A DNA stretch of 64,000 bases from Tritrichomonas musculus (taxonomy: Eukaryota; Parabasalia; Tritrichomonadida; Tritrichomonadidae): assembly GCA_039105265.1 (NCBI GenBank), contig JAPFFF010000006.1:5580001-5644000 (forward strand), in the 5' to 3' direction. The notes below the pieces were generated by a model. The model was not told the origin of the DNA. It was given only the letters and a program-made list of their open reading frames with translations, and did no database searches. Shown here piece after piece: positions 32,045-42,101 of the stretch (within the stretch, counting starts at the first letter, position 1; each line of letters opens with the position of its first letter). A program made the position numbers and the translations under genes.

Positions 32045-32533
32045 ATGTTTGGACGAAATTACAATGCACTTCCAAATACAAATCCTGTATTTCAACATCC
32101 TCAAAATAATGGAATTGGCGTTTCTACTTATTCAAATCAGCCAACCAATTTTTTTAACTTTCAATTCCAAAATCAAACGATAAACAATAATTTTCCTGTA
32201 CAACAGCCGCAATTTCCAATGAATTATTACCAACCGCCTTTTCAACAACCGCCAAATTACAACCAAAATAACGCAACTCAAGAATCTAACGATTTCTCTG
32301 AAAAATCAATTGCAACGGAAGGTGGCAAAGTGAGGCATATTTATTATATTTTGATCGAGATCAAGATAAAGCAGGTCTCCAAATCAGTGATATCTTATAA
32401 ATTTAATAAAAATTTTAATTTTTTTATAATTTTATCTTTTTTAATTCAATTTTTTAACTTTTTGAGAGTATCCGACCAAAAGGAATTTTTGGAGAAATTT
32501 AAAGAAACAAAGTTCAAAAAGTGGACCATTTGA
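32045..32533 (+). CDS. N/Q/P-rich hypothetical protein, 3' end formed by a repeat
   Basis: 162 residues. The first 95 are low complexity, rich in Asn, Gln, Pro and Phe (FQHPQNNG, QPQFPMNYYQPPFQQPP), of the kind found in RNA-binding or nucleoporin-like proteins. The last 60 residues (VRHIYYILIEIK... and FKETKFKKWTI) look unlike the start and are partly encoded by the inverted repeat arm at 32447-32540. This suggests an insertion truncated a longer gene and supplied a new stop. No known domain. Function unknown. Confidence 0.5.
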   Translation: MFGRNYNALPNTNPVFQHPQNNGIGVSTYSNQPTNFFNFQFQNQTINNNFPVQQPQFPMNYYQPPFQQPPNYNQNNATQESNDFSEKSIATEGGKVRHIYYILIEIKIKQVSKSVISYKFNKNFNFFIILSFLIQFFNFLRVSDQKEFLEKFKETKFKKWTI

Positions 32534-32540
32534 GAGATTT
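32447..32540 (-). repeat. Inverted repeat arm (right) overlapping the ORF end
   Basis: Reverse complement of 31879-31966 with a few differences. It is followed within 30 bp by the hAT-like element at 32570. Confidence 0.75.
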
Positions 32541-32569
32541 TCAAATTGATAATTTCAATCAATAATTTC

Positions 32570-33239
32570 AGAGGTGCGAGAGCTAAAATAACGTATTTTT
32601 TATAATTTAATTTATATTTATCTCCATAAATAACAAATATATTTCAAAAACAATTTCAAAATTATTTATATATATAAGTATTATTTTAAAAATATAATCA
32701 TTCATCATCACAAAATATTAAAAACAAAAGTTTTTTACTTCATCAAAAAACATAAAAAAATCAATTTAACAAAAGCATGATTTATGAATCAATGTATTAA
32801 TCGTAGAAATAATTATAACAATAAATGGTTAATAGTCTTTACTTATAAATTTAATAAACAAGTTATTGTGCAGAGCAGAAAATGAAAAGAAATGCTATTA
32901 AAATGGAAAATGTCGTCATACATCAATGATATAACAGTTTTAACTATTTCATTTATATTTTATACATATATAAAATATTAGGTTAAAATTTGACGCCTAA
33001 ATTTTTGGCGAAGAACAAAATGAGGTAATTCTAAGGTTACTAAAATAATGTGACCAAAAATAAATTGAATTTTTATTATATTTTGAAATAACTTATTCTC
33101 AATTTTTTAAAACATTCATATTTTATTCCCATCCAAAAATAATCCATTAATATTTTGTAATTTTATTTTAAGCATAAATATATATTTATTTTTAAAATAT
33201 TAAAAAAATCTGAAATATGTTTTCAGCTCTCGCACCTCT
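32570..33239. mobile_element. hAT-like MITE (670 bp), 8-bp TSD ATAATTTC
   Basis: Perfect 15-bp TIRs AGAGGTGCGAGAGCT. Direct repeats ATAATTTC lie at 32562-32569 and 33240-33247. The interior is AT-rich, without an ORF. Confidence 0.88.
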
Positions 33240-33251
33240 ATAATTTCAGCT

Positions 33252-34548
33252 AGAGGTATTCATGTGAAGTGAAAACTCGTTATTTGATTTTTTTATTTTT
33301 ACTTTAATTGAATGAATATTTTATCTTATGAAAAAATATTAAGATTATTTACTTCTATATATCCAATACTGACATTTGCCATAATTGGTTTTAATGGATG
33401 TTGAGAATTTAAAAACAATTTAAAAAATAATGTTTCATCTATATCTCGAGTCAAATAAAATATTTATGAATTATAAATCAATAATAATATTTTATATTTT
33501 ATTTATAAAATATATTATCTGTTATATATCCAATTTATTAGCCATATATAAATTTAAATGCAAATTTACATTAAAAAATTAAGAAAATGACTTATTTCTC
33601 AATTGATTTACGAAATAATTATATATTAATTGTACAATATAATAATAATAAATATTTAAATAAATTTTATTATGTAAATAAGTTACTCTATACTCTCATT
33701 TTAAAGAAAAATGTAATTTTATATTTTGCATTATTTTGAATTATTTTTCATCGTATTTTGGTACGTTATTATTTTTTAGTGACGTGAGATGATTATTTTC
33801 GATGAAGTGAAGTTAATAGTGAAGTGATTCCTGAAAAATATAAATTTCCTCATTTTCTTAAAAATATTATTAAAAATATTTTTTATATAGTAAAATTATT
33901 AAGTACTATATTATAAAAATAACTTTAATATTTAATATATTGAAAACCAAAAAATAATCACAATACAAAGCAACATATTTTTTTAGAAATTCAATTAAAA
34001 ATCATCGTTTAATTGAATTTTTCATTTTTTTTTGTTAATTTATCTATTTAATATATAATGTAAAACTTAAATATAAAATTTAAATAGTATATAAAATATA
34101 ATATATATTATATATATAAAATAAAATAATGTTTTAATAACAATACTACTAGGATAAAAAATGTTTATTATTTCAATATAAAAAATATAATTACTGAAAA
34201 AGTTAAAAATTTATAAAAAATAAAAAAAATATAAACAAGTGTATCTCTAGAAAATAAATATTTTTTAAACATATAAGTATTAATAAGTTATTAATATATA
34301 TATACTATAATAATTAATAAAACAAAATTATATATATATTTATATTTCATCAATTTTTATATAAAAAAAAATATATAGCCTCTCAATTATAAAACGATTT
34401 TTATTCAGAAAAATAAAAATAGAAATATCTCAAAAATAGGAGTATAAAATTCTTATCCATTAAAGTTCATTCTTAGTTTCAAAATAAAAATAAAGAAAAT
34501 ATGATCAATATTACAATATTTCGTCAATTTCTCTACATGAATACCTCT
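33252..34548. mobile_element. hAT-like non-autonomous element (1.30 kb), 8-bp TSD TTTCAGCT
   Basis: TIRs AGAGGTATTCATGT, perfect for 14 bp. Direct repeats TTTCAGCT lie at 33244-33251 and 34549-34556. The left TSD overlaps the right TSD of the previous element, so the second to arrive inserted at the first one's border. Both share the terminal AGAGGT. No coding content. Confidence 0.88.
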
Positions 34549-34556
34549 TTTCAGCT

Positions 34557-36665
34557 TTTTTGGAAAAATTTTCAGTTCTCAAAATGATAATCTGGATTTT
34601 CTTGTCCAAATATCCAATATACAGTAAAATTACCTCTTTATTTTTTGGAAATTTGACATAGTTGAACTATGTCTAGTGGAGTGCCACAATATTTAATTAT
34701 CAGAAGAACATAAAAATTTTAAAAACAAAAATTGAATTGCTCAATTTGAAAAATATTTTAATTTTCAATGGTAATTTGTTTTATAAAGGCCAAATATAAA
34801 TTCAAATTTTTATAAAAATTTTTATATTTTTTATAATTCAAACAAAAATCTAAATTAACTTTTAAGTCCCAAAACAGCCAAACATGCTAAAAAAATTCGA
34901 TTTTTAATTCTACTGGGTAATGCATTATCAATTTCAATTTCATCATTGTAAATTTTGGCCAATTTATCACTAGCCATACATTTTAATGGCATAAAAGGAA
35001 AATTTAGCAGATATATATTGATTTGGCTTCCATAATCTTAAAATAAACTTCAGAATGGTTCAAATGAATAAATAATCTCCCTAATCACTTGTTTTTATGA
35101 CATTTCAATAGGCTATAATATCAAAATGCGTTAATTTATTTTCATTAAGACCTTCAAACAATCTCAATTTCAAAATTTATTTGATCTGTTAATCTACTGA
35201 AATTGAGATTGTAACACAATTCCTAATGAAACAATGAGTTGAAAATCCTCTTAGGAGTTTAATAAGCCATCTGGCATGACATTTACCGTTGCATTTGTAT
35301 TAAGACTTAATGCATCATGCTTTTTTAAAATTTTCACAAATTGATTGAAAATTTTGAGAATAAAATTGTGCAAAAATTGAATGAAATATCTTAAATTCAA
35401 TTTAAAACCATGCTAAAGAATATTTATGATATAAAAATCAGTAAAATTAACATTTTTTGATATGTCTTTGATTAACCTATTTCTCTAAAAAAATAAAACG
35501 GAAAAAAGACACTTTTTACAACAATTAATTTTGAATTTTTTATATATAGTTATTCCAAAAAAGAGAAGTCACCTTATTTAAAAAGTTCAACTTTTTAATA
35601 GAATTTCTATAAAAACACGTTGGAAAGTTACGTATCGTTTTTAAAATAGCTTTAAGTTTTCTCAAATTACCATAAAGAATAAAAGAATTTTATTTTTTCT
35701 GAAATCAATTATTCCAAAAATAAAGATAGATTAAAAAAAATACTAACTTTTAGAAAAATTAAGGCTTTTAAGTTTTTTTACGCTTCATCTTCATGTTGAC
35801 CTTCGGCGGTTTTGTAAAATACGGCTATTTGGTCGTTCATTGAATAGTTTATTTTTTCAATTATTTATTTTTTATGGTTTGATTAATTTGTTAGTGAAAT
35901 AATGATTTTACTCAATGATATGCAATTGTATAAAAAAAAAAAAAAAAAAAAATGTTGCTAATTGAAGTAATTTGATATAGAGAACAGCTTTGGTAAAAAA
36001 AAAAAAACTTCCTGCAATTGTTGTAAATGAATCTTGTATATTTATGAAACTTTTTCTGAATGCGAATAATTTTTTGAATAATAGTTATTGAAAGCGAATT
36101 TATAAATCGAAGTTGTAGATGAAGAAAATGATTATTTGTGCAAATGGCGTGTATTCTTATTGAATGGATCCAAAAAATTCAAGTCTTGATATGTTAAATA
36201 TATGATTCAGTCAAGTTTAAAAATCCTTTTTCTGAAATATTTCATTGGCATTCTTTGGTCGGTTGTAGGATGATTCCATTGAACGATCCAACATTCGCTA
36301 TTGAAATTCAAGTATTTTCTTCAATTTTAATGAGAGCTTGTGTGACATCGCTTTCAATTTTTCAGCATTTATTTAGGAGTATTGAATCTTATCATTTAAA
36401 ATATCCAAAAATTCTTGGAAGCTTTCATTTGTTAATTATGATTTCACAAAATACTTTTTATTGTTAATTAGCGCCTCGCTCATCGCATCTCTAGCTTGTT
36501 GTATAGTTTAAGATTGAATTTAAATTTATATTCTTGGCTGTTAAATTTAAATACATAATTTTTGCTCATTTTATGAAAATTTTTGATTTGTAAACCATTC
36601 AAAAAAAATAGAAATTGGAAATTTTTAATGGCAAACTTGTAATATAATTTTTTTGCAAAAATTTG
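34557..36665. other. Intergenic, no gene recognised
   Basis: AT-rich. Contains a 16-bp foldback CAATCTCAATTTCA...TGAAATTGAGATTG near 35160-35210 and poly-A runs near 35935 and 35998. A 70-codon frame at 36255-36467 opens on TTG and shows no motif. Confidence 0.5.
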
Positions 36666-36905
36666 ATGAGTGTTGAACTTGTTGGCCCATATCACGGTGA
36701 CTCATATGGAGGCGGAGGAACTCACACAGCAGCAGTCGGATGGAAAAATTTAAAAATTGGAGCAATTAGAGAAGGACGAGCTGCACCTTACAGAATTGAT
36801 AGAAATGGAACTCCAATTGGCTGGGCACCTGCATCATCATTGAAACTCCAAGGCGGAGCAACAGTTATTACAATAGGTCTTGTTATTGTTGTTAAAGTTG
36901 ATTGA
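36666..36905 (+). CDS. Small Gly-rich protein, possible bacterial SH3-like origin
   Basis: 79 residues from the ATG at 36666 (the preceding TTG extends the frame by one codon). The N-terminus is Gly/His-rich (YHGDSYGGGGTHTAAVGW). The centre, AIREGRAAPYRIDRNGTPIG followed by WAPASSL, resembles the ends of bacterial SH3-type cell-wall repeats (R-x-G-x-xPYxI ... NGxxIGW), and the C-terminus is a hydrophobic strand or helix (VITIGLVIVVKV). Its DNA is visibly richer in G+C than its surroundings, which would fit lateral transfer. It ends 27 bp from the tRNA-Met gene. The family is not certain. Confidence 0.6.
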   Translation: MSVELVGPYHGDSYGGGGTHTAAVGWKNLKIGAIREGRAAPYRIDRNGTPIGWAPASSLKLQGGATVITIGLVIVVKVD

Positions 36906-36931
36906 TAATTAATATAAAAAATACAAAAAAA

Positions 36932-37005
36932 GTGTGATGGGAGGAGTCGAACCTCCAACCGTGAGATAATGACTCTCATGAACTACCTTATTGTTCTACA
37001 TCACA
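36932..37005 (-). tRNA. trnM(cat): tRNA-Met (CAT)
   Basis: It folds as a full cloverleaf without an intron: acceptor TGTGATG/CATCACA, D stem GAAC/GTTC, anticodon stem TGAGA/TCTCA with loop GTCATTA (T33, anticodon CAT), variable CGGTT, and T arm GGAGG-TTCGACT-CCTCC. The 3' end runs into a T7 pol III terminator (minus strand). Unusual points: T at position 37 where a purine is almost always found, C as discriminator, and a U1-A72 end pair. It could be an elongator Met tRNA or a decaying copy. Confidence 0.85.
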
Positions 37006-37384
37006 TCTTATTTACTATAAATTAAAACAAAAATAAAAGTAAAAAGGTTAAAATTTTAAATATTTTTCCTTATTTTTTCAAATCCAAAATCAGGCATGAT
37101 TATATCCTAGACATTGGTAGCTCAGATTTTGTTCATCAACATTTAAATATATGGTTGAACATTTGATAAGAAGAAGGAAATAAACAAATATGCATTCAAT
37201 CCAAAAATAAAAAAAAAAAATTTCATCGTTGTTTACTCTTTGAATTTCAAAAAAAACAGAAAGAATTGAATATAGAGCACAAAAAGCGCGAACTTTCAAC
37301 ATGCAACATATCATGCATTTATAAAGAAATGAATTTAAGGAGAACAAAAAAAAAAAATTTACAAAAATTTTTATTTTTATTCAC

Positions 37385-39055
37385 TTACCCAAAATGCCAC
37401 TGCATGTTTCTCTTCAAAATCACCACAGCAAGCGCCTGAGCTTGCAGTGGAAGCATTGGCGATCTAACCTTCAAAGAATAAGTATTTTTCGACGATTTGT
37501 AGAACAAAAAAAGCGGTTTTCCGGTAGACTCGTCCACAAAGGCGAAATTTTTTGTGCTTTTCTGATAAAAAATGTCGCCCAACTCATCCTCTGGCATATT
37601 TTTCAGGTCACTTTGGACCAGTTTTATAAATCTGTTGTCAATTCCTTGAAAATCTGGATTAAAACAGCTGCCGGAAGACGATACGTTTCCCGTTTCACAA
37701 TCGTCATCGGCGCTTTTCTTTTTGCTTTTCTTTGTTTTGATCAGAGGCGACGAAGAAGACTTCTTCAGCGAAATGTTTGAAGCTTCACTGAACTCTCTGG
37801 CAATTTCCACCAAGTTCAGCCTATCAGAGGCGGGAAAGAACGGGGCCCCGTTGGCCGGAATGACGGCTGTGAACACCAAATAAGAACTCGTTGAAAAGTC
37901 GCCGTGTTTCAGATCGACATTTTCACTGTTCGTGTCAACAAAGACGCCGAGAAGTTGCCCTTGCCTGTCATCTCGAAAGTCCTTCAATTGTGGCAAGCAG
38001 AGCGTGAATTGGGTCAACTTTTTGTCCCATTTCAAATAAGCAATTGAATCATCAATTGAAAATTTGTCATTTTTTTTCTTTGAATTGTCACTCATTGAAT
38101 GCTTGCTCTGTAATTCCGCTTCTCCTACAAAATAATGAAGAACTTTTTTATCTGCATTTTTCTTGTCCTTCGAGTGGGTGTAAACTTTTGACTTGCTCGT
38201 GAAAAGTTGAGTTTTGAGTCCATTCAATTTTCCACTTTTTCTTATCAATGTAAAATGACGAAATTTGGAATCGTTAGCAACAGAAGAAGAATTGTTAATA
38301 TAAGAATTAGTATCAGTATTGTTAATGTTATTATTTTGATTGTCATTATTTGTTGCTGTTTCGGCTTCATTTGAATTTGAATTATTGATATCTTCGAAAT
38401 TTTGTTGATCATCTTTAATTGTTCGATTATTTGGTCTTCGATTATCTTTTATTATTTGATTGGCTTGGTTCAGATTGTTTTGTCTTTGATTATTTTCAAT
38501 TATTCGATTATTTTGATTTTGATTGCTTTGGTTGCTTTCTGATTTGTAATTACTAATTTCAGGAGTTTGATCCAAACTGGTAATTTGTTTTTGACTTTTT
38601 TCTGGAGGTTGTGTATTTGGATTTTGATTTTTATGAGGCAAAATTTTTGTTTCTTTTGAAAATTTTGTCTTTTGTTTCGGAAAAAGAGGTAAAGAATAAG
38701 AATCAGAATAAGAATCGTATTGATTTGAAGGTTTGGTTGATTGTGTATTTTTGTTTAGATTTGTATCAACTTTTCTGTTTATAGTTACAATATCATCGTC
38801 GCTTGAATAATCAATTAAAAAAGCTGATGACTTTTTTTGATCAGATGAAATTTTATCAGATTTGACATTTTCTTCTTCTGATGAATAATTACTATAACTA
38901 TATTCATATTCGTCAATAATTAAAGGTAGAATTTTTCTTTGTTGATTTTGTATTGGTGTTCGATTTCGATTAGCTCTCAATGAAGGACTGCATCTTATAC
39001 GAGAATTTACTGGAGAAGGTAGAATATTTGGTTTGATAGTTTGACGCTGTGACAT
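37385..39055 (-). CDS. Tubby-like protein
   Basis: 556 residues from the ATG at 39055 (MSQRQTIKPN; the frame reaches a TTG six bases upstream). Residues 1-270 are disordered and rich in Asn, Gln and Ser (SNQNQNNRIIENNQRQNNLN). The C-terminal 285 residues look like a tubby domain: an opening FRHFTLIRKS, a middle GQLLGVFVDTN...STSSYLVFTAVIP, and an end SPMLPLQAQALAVVILKR that matches the family's final buried helix. Tubby domains bind phosphoinositides and act in membrane trafficking. A Lys-rich insertion with KTKKSKKKSADDD lies inside the domain. The stop is followed by AATAAAAATAAA. The assignment rests mainly on the C-terminus. Confidence 0.6.
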   Translation of the reverse strand: MSQRQTIKPNILPSPVNSRIRCSPSLRANRNRTPIQNQQRKILPLIIDEYEYSYSNYSSEEENVKSDKISSDQKKSSAFLIDYSSDDDIVTINRKVDTNLNKNTQSTKPSNQYDSYSDSYSLPLFPKQKTKFSKETKILPHKNQNPNTQPPEKSQKQITSLDQTPEISNYKSESNQSNQNQNNRIIENNQRQNNLNQANQIIKDNRRPNNRTIKDDQQNFEDINNSNSNEAETATNNDNQNNNINNTDTNSYINNSSSVANDSKFRHFTLIRKSGKLNGLKTQLFTSKSKVYTHSKDKKNADKKVLHYFVGEAELQSKHSMSDNSKKKNDKFSIDDSIAYLKWDKKLTQFTLCLPQLKDFRDDRQGQLLGVFVDTNSENVDLKHGDFSTSSYLVFTAVIPANGAPFFPASDRLNLVEIAREFSEASNISLKKSSSSPLIKTKKSKKKSADDDCETGNVSSSGSCFNPDFQGIDNRFIKLVQSDLKNMPEDELGDIFYQKSTKNFAFVDESTGKPLFLFYKSSKNTYSLKVRSPMLPLQAQALAVVILKRNMQWHFG

Positions 39056-39837
39056 ATTCAATTTGAATTATATATGATTGAAAAAGTTGAAAAAAACAAT
39101 TTTTTATTGAAAAAGTTATTACTTTTGCAAAAAATTAAAAAATAAAGATATATTCATTTCAAAAGCAGTATACTGCTTATAAATTTCATTCATCTTCATC
39201 TACCTTCTTTTCAAATGCTATAAAATTGGAACCATGTCTTATATTTATATATATATATATAATCTTTTAATCACTTTAAAAGAGAAGAGATATTTCTGAG
39301 GATGAATCATCAATCCCTTTGTTTTACATCAATATTCTAATTTAGTAACTTTGGTGTTATTTATAGAAAAGTATTTGAATCAAAAGTTCTTTAGAAAAAA
39401 TGGATTAGAAGTTGAATGATTTATAAATGCAATTAAACATATAAATGATCCTATTTGTATCTAAAAATAACTCTGAAAAAGTGACATTCAAAATCCATTT
39501 TTTTAAATTCCAATTTTTGTTTTGAGTGCAACTTTTTTAAGATTTTATCATTAAATTTTATTTTCTTATTTATATATCATGATAACTAATTTAAGATATT
39601 GCTTTTTATTTAGAAAAATTTCTATTTTGTTGATTTTTTGTTAAGATAAAAGATGAAAAAAAATTGACAAGGTTGGTTTAGTCCTTGAGTCCAAGACATT
39701 GACCAAGTCTTTATTAGGTGGTTTTGATACGACCCGATAACAATTCGGCCAAAAGTCTTTATTACAGATTTATTTTAATTTAATAAAATACCAATCAAAA
39801 TAAAGAGATATTATTAAATAATTCTTAAAAAAAATAT

Positions 39838-41094
39838 TTATTCATCAAGATCATATTCAAATTTTTGAAGACGTTTTTGATATTCATGAAGTTCATCGAG
39901 GTTAGTTTTCATTCCATACTCTTCTAAACGATATTTGTCATCCAACAATTCTTCGACGATTTCATCGAATGTTGGCCTTTCTTCAGGATCTTGTTTCCAG
40001 CATCTTTGAATGAGTTCCCAATATTGATCTGGAATGTTTTCTGGCCGAACTGGTCTTCTTCCAAATCCGATATTAACACTGAAAACATAAACATTCTTTC
40101 TTATTTTCCGTCCATTATCATATTTCTTGAAGTCATTCTCAAACATTTTGTACAAAAACAATGAATATGCAAAGACATCGCCAGCTTTATTTATTTCATT
40201 ATCAAAAAATTTATCTTCATCTTCTTCATTTTCAAAAACAAGATCTTCAGGAGGACTTCCCAGCATGAGATCGAAACGTAAATCTGCCCTTTTAATATTT
40301 ACTTTATACAAGTCTTTATATTCAAATTGAGAAAGTTTCACTTCACATTTTTTATTAATTAAAATGTGTGACATTGAAAGATGTTGGCAAATTGTGTTTT
40401 TATGATGTGCTGCTTTCATTGCTGATGCAACACCATAGATAATTTTGCATCGAATTGTCGGATTCATTATGTCAACTTGATATCCTTTTAGATATTCAGA
40501 TACAAATCTTTCGAGATTTCCGTATTTTTCATATTCAAAAACAAAAATGTAACAACTTGCCAAATTCATTGGATGCTTTGATTGGCCTTTTCTAACACTA
40601 ATTTGTTGGTCTTTCAATGGATAAGAAAATCCAAGAATTTTGCTGATTCCCGGATGATTTATTGTTGATACATCGCATAATATAAAAATGGCTCTGAAAA
40701 TTTTCACTTTTGTTGGATTATTTGTTTCAAGTGCTCGAATAAAAACATGTTTTTTGTTTTTACGATCATATGCTTTAATGCAATTGTAAAAAGAACTTTG
40801 GCCTATAATCTGAAAATTTGTATAGTTATTGATATCTATCAAATGGAGGTAATTTTCAAATGATTTGGTTGGTTCATTTGAAATGATTAATGGAGCATAT
40901 ATAAGATCGTCTGCATAATTTTTTAAAGAACATCCTTCATCTAATTTATTGCATTTTAAATATGCATAATTAATATCTTGTAAGTCATCATATTTTTCTT
41001 TGATTTTGTTAAGAAGTTCTTTAATTGTGCATTGACAATCGCATTCTATATGATCAATGACTCCATTATTCAAATAATAGAACACTTTTATCAT
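39838..41094 (-). CDS. TKL-like pseudokinase with N-terminal ubiquitin-like region
   Basis: 418 residues. The first 75 residues (IKVFYYLNNGVIDHIECDCQ...LLNKIKEKY) look like a ubiquitin-like fold. The kinase-like domain covers about 90-395. The three catalytic positions are changed: VFIRALE has R120 for the ATP lysine, QHLSMSHILIN has HLS (238-240) for HRD, and LSQF (255-257) stands in place of DFG. Structural parts are kept (GSPPEDL, GDVFAYSLFLYKMF, and DQYWELIQRCWKQDPEERPTF typical of TKL kinases). It is therefore a probable scaffold rather than an enzyme. An initiator-like TCATT lies 13 bases from the ATG, and the stop sits in TAAA. Confidence 0.88.
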   Translation of the reverse strand: MIKVFYYLNNGVIDHIECDCQCTIKELLNKIKEKYDDLQDINYAYLKCNKLDEGCSLKNYADDLIYAPLIISNEPTKSFENYLHLIDINNYTNFQIIGQSSFYNCIKAYDRKNKKHVFIRALETNNPTKVKIFRAIFILCDVSTINHPGISKILGFSYPLKDQQISVRKGQSKHPMNLASCYIFVFEYEKYGNLERFVSEYLKGYQVDIMNPTIRCKIIYGVASAMKAAHHKNTICQHLSMSHILINKKCEVKLSQFEYKDLYKVNIKRADLRFDLMLGSPPEDLVFENEEDEDKFFDNEINKAGDVFAYSLFLYKMFENDFKKYDNGRKIRKNVYVFSVNIGFGRRPVRPENIPDQYWELIQRCWKQDPEERPTFDEIVEELLDDKYRLEEYGMKTNLDELHEYQKRLQKFEYDLDE

Positions 41095-41556
41095 TTATAT
41101 ATAAATGATAATTAGGGCAAAATGATAATTCACCTATATTTGACCAAGTCTATTGTCAAAAAAAAAAAAAAACTTCATTCAAATTTTCAACAAATAAGAG
41201 AAATTTTAATAAAAATAATGGAGTGGTCGTAGCAGTTTTCAATTTTTTTATAAAAGGGTAAAAAATTGACTGAGGTCTGTCTGCTGGCAAATTTTGGCCT
41301 TGTTTTCTTAAATTTTGGAATAACGGCTGAAAACTAGTTTAAGGGAGTTTTTTTTTTTTTTTTTTTTTTTTTTCTCCTAATCAGAGAAAATCTTTGCAAA
41401 GAAAGTTTAAAATTCATGTCCTCCATTTCATGAATAAAAAGTCACAATAATATAATATAAAAATACTATTCAATTAAAAATAAAAATATGATTATGATTA
41501 TAGTGTAGTAATAAATTTTTATTAATCATTAAGACTTCAATTTCTCGCCTTAGGGT

Positions 41557-42101
41557 TTTATTTTGATCGGCCATTTAGATAGAAGGTCAACAATTTCTGG
41601 ATGATTTTTTTCTCTTGCAAGGTCAATGGCAGCTTTGTGAATATTTTATTTCAAAATTCCATAAATAATTCAATTTTTCAACAAAATGAAAAAAGTTAGA
41701 TTTGAATTTCATGAATGTTTTTGATTTAAAATGTCTTGAATGTTGATATCAATGCCTTCTTGCCTTAGTAATAGTTCAACAATTTCTTTATGGCCATTAT
41801 ATGCAGCAAGAATCAACGCCGTATAATTAAATGTTCGAGTTAAATTCCATAAATCATTCAACTTTTCAACAAAATGAAAAAAGTTAGATTTGAATTTCAT
41901 GAATGTTTTTGATTTAAAATGTCTTGAATGTTGATATCAATGCCTTCTTGCCTTAGTAATAGTTCAACAATTTCTTTATGGCCTTCTCCTGCAGCAAAAA
42001 TCAACGCAGTCCAATTAAATGTTCGAGTTAAATTCCATAAACCATTCAATTTTTCAATATCATGAAAAAAGTTAGATGTGAATATCATGAATGTTTTTGA
42101 T
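41557..42101 (-). pseudogene. Ankyrin repeat array broken by 188-bp tandem duplication
   Basis: Two nearly identical units (about 42088-41900 and 41900-41712) each contain one ankyrin repeat (TALILAAYNGHKEIVELLLR then QEGIDINIQDI) plus about 89 bp of insert (FFHFVEKLNDLWNLTRTFN). A final repeat, KAAIDLAREKNHPEIVDLLS, ends near 41557. The unit is 188 bp, so each copy changes frame and stops follow (NQKHS-stop). This is the natural continuation of the DUF3447 gene upstream. Confidence 0.7.
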
